Shown here: piece by piece, positions 6,446 through 13,498 of the stretch
How positions within the stretch are numbered: position 1 is the first letter of the stretch
Layout of the letters: each line of letters opens with the position of its first letter
Source of the DNA: a virus
Virus record (IMG/VR): IMGVR_UViG_3300047562_003525
Location: 1-42,120 of that record
Length of the DNA: 42,120 nt
Strand: one strand, 5' to 3'
The notes under the pieces: generated by a model
Database searches by the model: none
What the model was told of the DNA's origin: nothing
What the model saw: only the letters and a program-made list of their open reading frames with translations
Position numbers and translations under genes: made by a program

Positions 6446-7372
6446 ATGGATATCGCTACACTGCGCAAGATGAGAAACACCGACTTCGGCAAGATCTCAC
6501 AACAATTTGAAAATATCGCCAACCCGAAGAGTGAAAGTAACTCGTATACCGACACTCGGTTCTGGAAGCTCGATCCAGATAAGGCTGGAAACGCTTCAGC
6601 TACCATTCGCTTCCTACCTCGCACTGAAGGGGATGACCTTCCATGGGTCAGCATCTTCTCTCACGGGTTTCAAGGACCTACAGGCAAATGGTACATCGAG
6701 AACTCATTGACCACGATCGGTGAACCTGATCCAGTTGGTGAACTCAACTCAAAGCTGTGGAACTCTACCACTGACGACAACGCACCCGCTCGGAAACAAG
6801 CTCGCGCTCAGAAGCGTAAGCTGTCTTACATCGCTAACATCCTCGTGATCAGCGATCCTAAGCATCCCGAGAATAACGGTAAGGTCTTCCTCTTCAAGTT
6901 CGGGAAGAAGATCTTCGACAAGATCATGGACAAGGCTCGTCCTACCTTCGAGGAAGATGAACCTCTCAACGTCTTTGACCTTTGGGAAGGTGCTGACTTC
7001 AAGCTTCGTCAAAAGAAGGTTGAAGGCTATCCTAACTACGATCAGTCTGTGTTTGAAAGTAAGTCTCCTATCTTTGGTGGAGATGAAGACAAGATCCTGA
7101 AGGTCGTGAACTCTCAGCATAAGCTCTCTGAGTTCCTTGATCGCAAGAACTTCAAGTCTTACGAAGAGCTATCTCGTAAGCTTGCTATGGTCTTGAACAC
7201 CGAAGAAAAGGTGACAGCATCTCAAAGGACAGTTGCGGTTGAGAAGGATGAAGAAGAATTCGTCCAAGAGGTTAAGAAGCCTACTCAGCAAGTTAAGGTC
7301 TCGAGACGAGTAGAGGAAGAGGATGACGATGATGCCATCAGCTTCTTCCAAAAGCTAGCTAACGAAGCTTAA
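6446..7372 (+). CDS. 32: gp32-like single-stranded DNA-binding protein
   Basis: A 308-residue protein (T4 gp32 is 301 aa). An N-terminal basic segment (MDIATLRKMRNTDFGKISQQ) corresponds to the cooperative-binding region, the central OB-fold region includes the ATIRFLPR and WYIENSLTTIG segments, and the C-terminus is acidic (EEEDDDDAISFFQKL), as needed for protein contacts. The protein contains no cysteine at all, so the zinc site of T4 gp32 (one His, three Cys) is absent. ATG 6446 has AGGAG (6433-6437) upstream; the ORF extends further 5' but inside the previous gene. The gene is followed by a strong hairpin. Confidence 0.9.
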   Translation: MDIATLRKMRNTDFGKISQQFENIANPKSESNSYTDTRFWKLDPDKAGNASATIRFLPRTEGDDLPWVSIFSHGFQGPTGKWYIENSLTTIGEPDPVGELNSKLWNSTTDDNAPARKQARAQKRKLSYIANILVISDPKHPENNGKVFLFKFGKKIFDKIMDKARPTFEEDEPLNVFDLWEGADFKLRQKKVEGYPNYDQSVFESKSPIFGGDEDKILKVVNSQHKLSEFLDRKNFKSYEELSRKLAMVLNTEEKVTASQRTVAVEKDEEEFVQEVKKPTQQVKVSRRVEEEDDDDAISFFQKLANEA

Positions 7373-7373
7373 G

Positions 7374-7397
7374 AAAAAGGGGGACTTAGTCCCCCTT
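7374..7397. terminator. Bidirectional intrinsic terminator between gp32 and the tape-measure gene
   Basis: AAGGGGGAC (7377-7385) and GTCCCCCTT (7389-7397) form a perfect 9-bp stem with a 3-base loop. On the minus strand the hairpin is followed by a T run (A run 7374-7378 on the plus strand), so it is a textbook terminator for the leftward tail operon. On the plus strand it is followed by TTGTTGTAT, a weaker U tract, just after the gp32 stop. It separates two convergent transcription units. Confidence 0.85.
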
Positions 7398-7403
7398 GTT
7401 GTA

Positions 7404-10400
7404 TCAGAATACGACTGCTCTTCTATCCATATATCGGTTAAGAGCGCTATCTTGGTTTCGTAACGGGACTGGAGCCACTATATTCTGTCGGTTATTAGCT
7501 ACGTTTGTTGTAGCAGCGTTCACGACCACTGGAGCTTGTTGAGCATTTGCATCCATCTTCATCTGGTCATTGCGCACAGACTTATCATAGACATTTTGTG
7601 ATAACCCTGGAAGAGGCGATACTGTGGGTTTAGAAAGTTCTTTGTACTTAGGATCTTTTAATAGATCTGAAGCTTTTGCGTACCCGACGTCTACCTTCCA
7701 TTGATCCCACCGAGTAAGCTTTTGGTAATCTGCGTCTTCCTTTAGTATCTCAACCGACGAACTGATATCTTTCTTTTCGTCTGAAGAATTCTTGAGTAGT
7801 CTAAACGCTCTGTTAGATATTTGAGCACGACCTCTTTCATCTACTTGTAAGCCCGCAGCCTTAAGCTGTTCAGCTGTATCTTTATCAACGGTGAGCGAAG
7901 AGGTTCCAGTTTTAGTATCAAATGCAGCGCTTATTCGTTTAGATGAAGATTCAGATCCTGTAGTTTTTCCTGTTACGTCAGCGGTAGATGTGCTTGTTCT
8001 TTCTCGTTGTATGACTGCTGACCTTTCATCTGTGACCGTAGAAGCAGATCGAGTTACAGTTTTAGAACTAGTACGACCTTCAGGTTCATATGAAGTTGAC
8101 GACGAAACATTAGTATCTGCATTAACTTTAGTCTCATCTTTTCCTGGTCTAAACGGGTAGAATGGTCCGATAGATATCTCTTTGCCTATGAGAGGGATAG
8201 TATACTTAAACTCAGGGATACCAACATACTCAAATATGCCCTTCAGCTGTTCAGGTATCTTTTTGAAGAAATCTACAAGGGGAGAGAAGAACTTATCTAG
8301 AGGCTGCGCGATATACTTGTCGATCATGCCAGTAATCTTGTCGAATAAACTTTTGACTGGATCGATGATGTACTCTTGAGCGATGCCTTCGATGTCTGAA
8401 ACCATGCCCTCTATAGGTTGGACGACAAACTCATTGAATATGCTTTTTAACTTATTAAATAATCCAACCAATGGCTCTAAGACCATCTCTTTGAATAGTT
8501 TACCAAGCGTTGGAGCTTCAGATATCTTCTTGAACTCTTCTTCTCGGCGTTTAACTTCTTCTTCTAAGTTTGCTTCATATTTGGCAGCTTCTTCTTCGGT
8601 CATCTCGCGACCACCCTGAGAGAGGATATTATCCCTAGCTGCTTCCCTATTAAATACCCCATTACTCATCATGGTTGAAGTCATGATATTGCCATTAGCA
8701 TCATAACCTACTGCTCCGACTCTAGCAGCTCCAGAAAAATTTTCTCTTCGGCGTTTAGCTCTATCTAGTTCTTTCTGCGCTTGCTCTTCGCTCTTTCCAA
8801 AACCAAGAAAATTTTTCACAGAACTTATCTTCTCAGAGATCCAATCTCCGATAGAAGAAACCAGGTTGATGACAGAATCTATCGCGCCTTTAAAGATATC
8901 TGTGATGTTTATAGCATCTAATTTCTCTTTTACCTTATCAAACCCAAATAGACCTGCAACCCAAGAAACTGCAGACTTTATCATGTTTGGAACGGTCGAT
9001 AGTAAAGATGCCAGCATATCTGATGCGCTAAAGTTCTTGAATAAGTTAGATACCCAAGTTCCTATCGATCCGATGAAGTTGAATACCCCGTCAACAACTT
9101 TCTTCGTCAAATCTTGAAAAGAAAACGAATCTAGCGCTTTCTCTACTGCGTCAAACCCTAATGCTCCTGCGACCCAAGATATAGCGCTCTTGATTAGATC
9201 CAAGACTCCACCGATAAGGGAGTTAAATAGCCCAGTTATAGCACCCTTGATTGCACCTACTATGCCTTCCTTTTCAAAACCTTCTATGGCTCCTTTAACC
9301 GTATCCCAAACTGCCATTATCACGGTAAGTGGTAAAGCTAGCTTTTCGAAGATAGGTATTACTGCTTTAAATATCTTTGCAAAATCGTCGAGGTAAGATT
9401 TTATAAGGTTGAAAAAACCCTTTACTTTATCTACGACAGAAGTAAAATATTTAACGGCATCAGAAACAAACTTAGAACTACCTTCTAAAACACCGAATGC
9501 TTTCTTAACGTCAGAAAAGAATCCTAATGGGTTTGGGATCCCTTTCGGTATCTTAAGAAGCATATCATCTATGAAAGACATCACCCTAAATGGGATATCA
9601 GAAACAAACTTTCCAAACCTAGAAAGTTGAGTGCTAACTAATTCATCTATAGTATCGATTATCTTTGGTATCTTGGCGATAAACCTATTGAAAGCCTTTT
9701 TTACATCATCTATGGTTTCAAATATAACCGTTCCAACAGATTTCAGTGCTTTCTTTAAATCTGGAAAAGCATCTAAGAATGTATCGATAAACTTAAGTAT
9801 CTTTTTCCCAAAACCTTTAGCGATATCTAAAACAAAATCTGCGGCTTTTAATAGCCCTCTCCCCATGCTGGTTAGGATCTTTACATAACCTTTGACTAAA
9901 CCAGCTATGGCACCAAGAGATACCGCTAAACCCGTTAATATGAAACCAAGCTTTGGTAAACTTAATGAAGAGGATTCTTTCTTTTCGTCTTTATCTCTTT
10001 TAGCAGTATTATCACGTATGTCTTCTAATACTTCTGTCTGTTTGGCTTGTTCCTTTAATGAACTTTCTTCCCTTCTTACGCCTTCGACTTCGTTTTCCCT
10101 TGAGGTTGAAGGGATCGCACTAGAAGAAGATTTATTATCATTGATTTCGATAAGACGATTTATGCCCTTATTTAATGATATCTGAGCATCATCAAGTGTG
10201 GCGAATGTTTGGATTATGCTATCATTTACTTCTTTTAGGCCATTGATGACAGCATCAAGCTGTTCATAGACGGTCATATGAAGGTCAGCGATATTCTTGT
10301 CGATAGAAGCAAGAGAGACGCTAGAGTCTTCTTTTTGAACTTTAACGCTGTCACCTGTATTATCTACGATGAGCTTAAGGTAGCTTTCTTGCTTCTTGAG

Positions 10401-10412
10401 AAGTTGTTCCAT
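7404..10412 (-). CDS. Tail tape measure protein
   Basis: A 1002-residue protein with tape-measure features: a charged coiled-coil N-terminus (1-150), hydrophobic segment (about 152-175), long amphipathic helical region, and a disordered Ser/Thr-rich C-terminal part. A duplicated unit is visible: SAISWVAGALGFD (from 409) and SAVSWVAGLFGFD (from 480) lie 71 residues apart, each followed by similar helices. No lysozyme motif is seen. By the usual rule of about 0.15 nm per residue this would correspond to a tail near 150 nm (inference). It is the functional counterpart of T4 gp29 and is last in the leftward operon, right after gp26 and its -1 frame. Confidence 0.85.
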   Translation of the reverse strand: MEQLLKKQESYLKLIVDNTGDSVKVQKEDSSVSLASIDKNIADLHMTVYEQLDAVINGLKEVNDSIIQTFATLDDAQISLNKGINRLIEINDNKSSSSAIPSTSRENEVEGVRREESSLKEQAKQTEVLEDIRDNTAKRDKDEKKESSSLSLPKLGFILTGLAVSLGAIAGLVKGYVKILTSMGRGLLKAADFVLDIAKGFGKKILKFIDTFLDAFPDLKKALKSVGTVIFETIDDVKKAFNRFIAKIPKIIDTIDELVSTQLSRFGKFVSDIPFRVMSFIDDMLLKIPKGIPNPLGFFSDVKKAFGVLEGSSKFVSDAVKYFTSVVDKVKGFFNLIKSYLDDFAKIFKAVIPIFEKLALPLTVIMAVWDTVKGAIEGFEKEGIVGAIKGAITGLFNSLIGGVLDLIKSAISWVAGALGFDAVEKALDSFSFQDLTKKVVDGVFNFIGSIGTWVSNLFKNFSASDMLASLLSTVPNMIKSAVSWVAGLFGFDKVKEKLDAINITDIFKGAIDSVINLVSSIGDWISEKISSVKNFLGFGKSEEQAQKELDRAKRRRENFSGAARVGAVGYDANGNIMTSTMMSNGVFNREAARDNILSQGGREMTEEEAAKYEANLEEEVKRREEEFKKISEAPTLGKLFKEMVLEPLVGLFNKLKSIFNEFVVQPIEGMVSDIEGIAQEYIIDPVKSLFDKITGMIDKYIAQPLDKFFSPLVDFFKKIPEQLKGIFEYVGIPEFKYTIPLIGKEISIGPFYPFRPGKDETKVNADTNVSSSTSYEPEGRTSSKTVTRSASTVTDERSAVIQRERTSTSTADVTGKTTGSESSSKRISAAFDTKTGTSSLTVDKDTAEQLKAAGLQVDERGRAQISNRAFRLLKNSSDEKKDISSSVEILKEDADYQKLTRWDQWKVDVGYAKASDLLKDPKYKELSKPTVSPLPGLSQNVYDKSVRNDQMKMDANAQQAPVVVNAATTNVANNRQNIVAPVPLRNQDSALNRYMDRRAVVF

Positions 10413-10414
10413 CT

Positions 10415-10594
10415 TTATCTCTTTTCCATCTTTTGTTTTTCTTCTTCGAGATGCTTTATTAACAGAGTTACATAAATTTCCCTCTCAAATGGAATCATAT
10501 TCTCTATATCACGCAAACTGTATTTATGATATTGCATCAAGGCAAAGTTTGAAGTGTAGTGGTTAGATAGGCTTTCATGTGAGAGGGCTATCAG
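10415..10594 (-). CDS. -1 frame extension of gp26 (tail assembly chaperone GT-like domain)
   Basis: Directly after the slippery site at the end of gp26, the -1 frame is open for 59 codons (LIALSHESLS...). It includes FALMQYHKYSLRDIENMIPFE in two parts: an aromatic/His segment and a D/E-rich helix start, similar in pattern to the second chaperone frame of many tailed phages (HYHW...ei..mp..er). It stops two bases before the tape-measure ATG. An internal ATG (10537) would give a 40-aa protein but has no Shine-Dalgarno sequence, which favours production by frameshifting as a 295-aa gp26 fusion. The frame is too short to appear in ordinary ORF lists. Seen: open frame and slip site; inferred: expression mode. 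Confidence 0.65.
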   Translation of the reverse strand: MIALSHESLSNHYTSNFALMQYHKYSLRDIENMIPFEREIYVTLLIKHLEEEKQKMEKR

Positions 10595-11301
10595 AAAAAA
10601 TTCTCAAGTCCTCTTAAGACGTGAGTGTGGTTGAAGCTACATACAGGACATTTCCATTTGACTGTATGCTCTAACTTAGGCATGGTTTCAAAGAAACTCT
10701 GGATCTTCGCAAACTGCTCTTGTGTTAGGTTGTTGATGAAGTTCTCGAGTTCCTCTTTACTTTGATCGATCGCAGGGTATACTTGATCTTCGTCATAGAT
10801 CGAATCGATGCATGACATGATAACCTCAAAGATAGACTCGACACTGTTCTCGTTGCCTCTAACTTTACTAGCGAGTGAGAAGCTTGGATACTTCATCTTG
10901 ACGCCAACTTCACCAAATAGCTTGATGTTAGCACTATGACCTTCATCAAACTGGACGTCGATCTTCGTGATGTCGAGTGAATACTTGTACTTAGCTTTTG
11001 GATCCTTGCACTCATTGCATGAGAACAATAGTTCACTGATTTCTCCGACAGATTTGCCTCTGAGTTGAAGGAAGATGTATTCGATATCAAACAACGCAAG
11101 CTTATCGGGATCTACCTTATCTAAGATGCATGACTTGATGATTTCTTTTGTCGTGTTAAGCATCACCTTTTCATCTTCGCTCTGCTGAGCGATCATCAAC
11201 GCCTTCTCTTCCTTCACGAGGAATGGTCTATACTTTACCGTTTTCTTGGTAGAAGGGATCGTGAGTTCGTAGATAGGAGTGTTTAGTACTGGTAACGGCA
11301 T
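10591..11301 (-). CDS. 26: gp26-like baseplate hub / tail assembly protein
   Basis: A 236-residue member of the T4 baseplate gp26 family; the signature KYRPFLVKEEKALMIAQ is at residues 23-39, and a conserved C-terminal CPVC...H region follows. Two cysteine pairs (C95/C98 and C218/C221) with nearby histidines could bind zinc. In T4, gp26 is required for hub assembly. Here the gene lies immediately upstream of the tape measure and ends on a -1 slippery heptamer, the position and form of lambda gpG, so it is likely a tail assembly chaperone as well. ATG 11301 overlaps the gp16-like stop by one base. Confidence 0.85.
   Translation of the reverse strand: MPLPVLNTPIYELTIPSTKKTVKYRPFLVKEEKALMIAQQSEDEKVMLNTTKEIIKSCILDKVDPDKLALFDIEYIFLQLRGKSVGEISELLFSCNECKDPKAKYKYSLDITKIDVQFDEGHSANIKLFGEVGVKMKYPSFSLASKVRGNENSVESIFEVIMSCIDSIYDEDQVYPAIDQSKEELENFINNLTQEQFAKIQSFFETMPKLEHTVKWKCPVCSFNHTHVLRGLENFF
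10594..10600 (-). promoter_or_regulatory. Programmed -1 ribosomal frameshift slippery site, U UUU UUC
   Basis: In the minus-strand mRNA, gp26 ends AAU UUU UUC UGA. The heptamer U UUU UUC (10600 down to 10594) has the X XXY YYZ form; both tRNA-Phe can re-pair after slipping back one base, and the zero-frame stop follows immediately, which is known to favour shifting at several sites. A weak 5-bp stem GATAG/CTATC (10566-10592) starts just after it and is not convincing as a stimulator by itself. Confidence 0.65.
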
Positions 11302-11720
11302 TATGATTCACCTCTCTTGGTTTTATTAAGCATATTCAACAATTCTGTAGTGCTTCCAACAAATATTGCATTGTTGTTGATGGTTTTCGCAGGATCTTCC
11401 TTCTCTTTAGGCTTAAGAAGGTTCTTCTTAGCTTGAAGGTCGATCAGCTGGTGGTTTATATCTGAGAGGTTTTTCATGAGACCTCCCACAACTTCAAAGG
11501 CTCTTGGGTGTTCTGAAGATTTTGCTACCTCAAGAGCATGCTCTAGTGCGCTAGATCCATCTTTTAAGATATTATAAAGGTTACTACGTACGACTTTGAA
11601 GTCAGCTTCGTCTTCTTCTGACATAGCCGCTTCAGGCTTTGAAGTAGAAACGTCAACGATTTCACCTTTTGAGATGGGTTCTACTTCAAATATCTCGCTT
11701 AACTTTTCATCTATCTTCAT
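11301..11720 (-). CDS. 16: gp16-like small terminase subunit
   Basis: A 139-residue helical protein with the T4 small terminase pattern: NLYNILKDGSSALEHALEVAKSSEHPRAFEVVGGLM (residues about 47-82) followed by a helix LIDLQAKKNLL. The family forms rings that recognise and feed DNA to the large terminase gp17, which is not in this window. It is slightly shorter than T4 gp16 (164 aa). Start overlaps the previous gene's stop as ATGA and its own stop overlaps the gp26 start by one base, so it is embedded in the late leftward operon. Confidence 0.75.
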   Translation of the reverse strand: MKIDEKLSEIFEVEPISKGEIVDVSTSKPEAAMSEEDEADFKVVRSNLYNILKDGSSALEHALEVAKSSEHPRAFEVVGGLMKNLSDINHQLIDLQAKKNLLKPKEKEDPAKTINNNAIFVGSTTELLNMLNKTKRGES

Positions 11721-12439
11721 GTCGTCAATGCACCATTCCCCACAAATTCATTTGACCTATCAGCTGTGGCAAAATTATCTGAATCTTGAATGTTTTGTTG
11801 ATTTTCAGAGTAATTAGTGGTCACAAAGTTATTAGGCTGACTTCCGAATGTATCTATAGTACGCTGAGAAGTTTCTGGTTCTATACCACCAAGTTTATTT
11901 ATGCCCATAGTATCAATGGTGTAGAATTGGTATGTCATGTCGACTGTTAAGCGCATGACATCTTTTCCATTATAATCTAACTGTATCGCCCCTAACCCCT
12001 TTGGATAGCACCTATTCAATACTATCTGGTATCTAGCATCTTCTTGCATGTCATAAACTATGATCGGTATCTTATCAACGAGGTAATCTTCGGCGTAACG
12101 GAAATCACGAGTTTCTTTATTTTGGATAACGTCGATCCAATCATCGAAGAAGGTCTTGACATACATTGAACCATCAACGTAAAAGTTCATAGAGACTTGT
12201 CCATATAACTTTTCATATGGAACTTCTCGAAATTCTCCGTAGCTTCTAACTTGATTAGACGAATAAGTAACTCCTGGCATCGTAACCTGCTCACAGAAGG
12301 CAGTTATCATATTCATGTTACTTGTGTAGATTATCCTTCTTCCTTGAAGACCTTTTGGGATAGTTAGTTGGACGAGGAAGTGTGATGTTCTCGCCATCCC
12401 GTTTTTCATGTATGATTTAAAATCATTTAGTGAAGCCAT
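11717..12439 (-). CDS. Tail-tube-fold protein, probable gp54-like tube initiator
   Basis: A 240-residue protein of the gp19/gp54 tail-tube family: N-terminal FKSYMKNGMARTSHFLVQLTIP, central SYGEFREVPYEKLYGQVSMNFYVD and C-terminal VDMTYQFYTIDTMG correspond to the strands that stack in tube rings. It is longer than the tube protein gp19 (163 aa) and shorter than T4 gp54 (320 aa). Because it lies near baseplate genes (gp48, gp53, gp27), gp54, the first tube ring on the baseplate, is more likely than gp19. The C-terminal 50 residues are polar and Asn/Gln-rich. It overlaps the upstream gene by 13 bases. Confidence 0.6.
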   Translation of the reverse strand: MASLNDFKSYMKNGMARTSHFLVQLTIPKGLQGRRIIYTSNMNMITAFCEQVTMPGVTYSSNQVRSYGEFREVPYEKLYGQVSMNFYVDGSMYVKTFFDDWIDVIQNKETRDFRYAEDYLVDKIPIIVYDMQEDARYQIVLNRCYPKGLGAIQLDYNGKDVMRLTVDMTYQFYTIDTMGINKLGGIEPETSQRTIDTFGSQPNNFVTTNYSENQQNIQDSDNFATADRSNEFVGNGALTT

Positions 12440-13008
12440 GGCTTAGCATCCTCCCAAACTGTTCTCTTATCTGCCTTAACGAATCTTTCAGTCGGTAGCA
12501 TCATCGCGGTATGCCAGTCTGAAGGTTTTATTTGGATAAACATAGATTTTACATGTTCGGTTAAGTAATGCTTTACACATGGAGTAGCGATATCAAACTT
12601 ACTCATGGATCCGATCAATGACCATGAGTACTTGATCCTAGTCTTTTCGTCGAGTGATTTATTAGTCGCGAAGTCCATCAACCTAACGAATAACTTAACC
12701 CTCCAATAGTTTGGGAGGTAATGCAGGTTCAAACCCATGAAACCATCTGCCATCTTTTTATAAGGGAATACCATAGGAAACCTATCATAATATGGCAACT
12801 GTTCTTTATATTTTGGATCATAATAAAACATGTAAAGGCTTCCAGGAACTATCACATTCGTATTATGTTCTTGACGAAGCAATAAACCTGGCATTATCGG
12901 CTTCTTAGCAAGCAGCGTTACTTGTTGCTGAAACCAATTCCTAGTCTTGGTCTCTATAGTTTTATCATACCGATACTTATTGAAAACTCTTAATAGGTCT
13001 TCTGCCAT
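12427..13008 (-). CDS. Conserved T4-type virion-assembly protein, possibly DNA end protector (gp2)
   Basis: A 193-residue protein with a conserved motif FYYDPKYKEQLPYYDRFPMVFP near residues 61-82, then GLNLHYLP. I recognise this as a recurring late protein of T4-like phages. In T4 the gene order 3-2-4 places gp2 (DNA end protector) next to gp4; here it also adjoins gp4, so gp2 is possible, but the protein is shorter than T4 gp2 and I cannot confirm homology. It starts one base into the gp4 stop (TAATG), indicating co-translation. No catalytic motif is visible. Confidence 0.55.
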   Translation of the reverse strand: MAEDLLRVFNKYRYDKTIETKTRNWFQQQVTLLAKKPIMPGLLLRQEHNTNVIVPGSLYMFYYDPKYKEQLPYYDRFPMVFPYKKMADGFMGLNLHYLPNYWRVKLFVRLMDFATNKSLDEKTRIKYSWSLIGSMSKFDIATPCVKHYLTEHVKSMFIQIKPSDWHTAMMLPTERFVKADKRTVWEDAKPWLH

Positions 13009-13451
13009 TATAGTCCTAGCTCTTTCTCTGTTAAAACTATGAAGCTATAGTTTCTATCTTTAGCATACTCTTCTGCATACTTCCATTTTGCTTGGTTAAC
13101 CAAGAACTTCTTAGATTCTTCTAAGTATTTAACTTTGTTGTTGCTTTTCTTTGGCATCACTGTTTCTTTTTGTGGTTTTATCTCTACTAAGAACACTCGG
13201 TTATCCTTAGTCTTTATCTTAAAGTCTACGAAATACCTATGCATCTTTCCATCGACTGGCGATAAGTACGGGATTATGGTTTCTTCTGATGACCATTTAA
13301 CTATGGCTGGATTACGATCACACCATAACGCAAACCTAGTCTCCCAACTCGACCTCATGATTATGTTAGTAGGGTCTCCTGCATATTTTTCTGGAAACAT
13401 TGGAACATACTTTCTCTTGTGGTACACTTTATGTCTCTTCTCCTCATTCAT
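13008..13451 (-). CDS. 4: gp4-like head completion protein (TnsA-type nuclease fold)
   Basis: A 147-residue protein (T4 gp4 is 150 aa). The N-terminus RKYVPMFPEKYAGDPTNI is characteristic. A TnsA/PD-(D/E)XK-like active site is visible: E37, D76 in YFVDFKIK and E90-x-K92 in LVEIKP. In T4 gp4 is needed to finish filled heads so that tails can attach. The start is set at ATG 13451 (MNEEKRHKVYHKRK), matching the family length; a longer frame to 13517 would overrun the divergent promoter region and the gp48 gene. It is first in the leftward late operon. Confidence 0.85.
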   Translation of the reverse strand: MNEEKRHKVYHKRKYVPMFPEKYAGDPTNIIMRSSWETRFALWCDRNPAIVKWSSEETIIPYLSPVDGKMHRYFVDFKIKTKDNRVFLVEIKPQKETVMPKKSNNKVKYLEESKKFLVNQAKWKYAEEYAKDRNYSFIVLTEKELGL

Positions 13452-13498
13452 TTTGTATCGAGATATAAATAGAGTATATCCTTTACTATTTATTCCAC
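13452..13498. promoter_or_regulatory. Divergent T4-like late promoters between gp4 and gp48
   Basis: The 47-base gap between two divergent late genes holds TATAAATA (13464-13471) on the plus strand, an exact match to the T4 late -10, 27 bases before the gp48 ATG, and AATAAATA on the minus strand (13494-13487), a one-mismatch match, 35 bases before the gp4 ATG. Late promoters in T4 need only this -10 element plus gp55, gp33 and gp45; a gp33-like gene is at 5002-5220. No strong Shine-Dalgarno sequence precedes gp48. Confidence 0.7.

Noticed and set aside
7891-10185. A series of plus-strand open frames opposite the tape-measure gene
   Set aside because: They are mirror frames of a repetitive Ser/Lys-rich coding region, lack ribosome binding sites and resemble no family.
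10521-10528. Minus-strand CATAAATA as a late promoter for the tape measure
   Set aside because: It lies inside the -1 frame coding for the QYHKYS segment, so the bases are explained by protein coding; one mismatch to the consensus and no other support.
11896-11903. Minus-strand CATAAATA upstream of the gp16-like gene
   Set aside because: It is inside the tube-fold gene and about 175 bases from the next start; a chance match in AT-rich coding sequence is likely.
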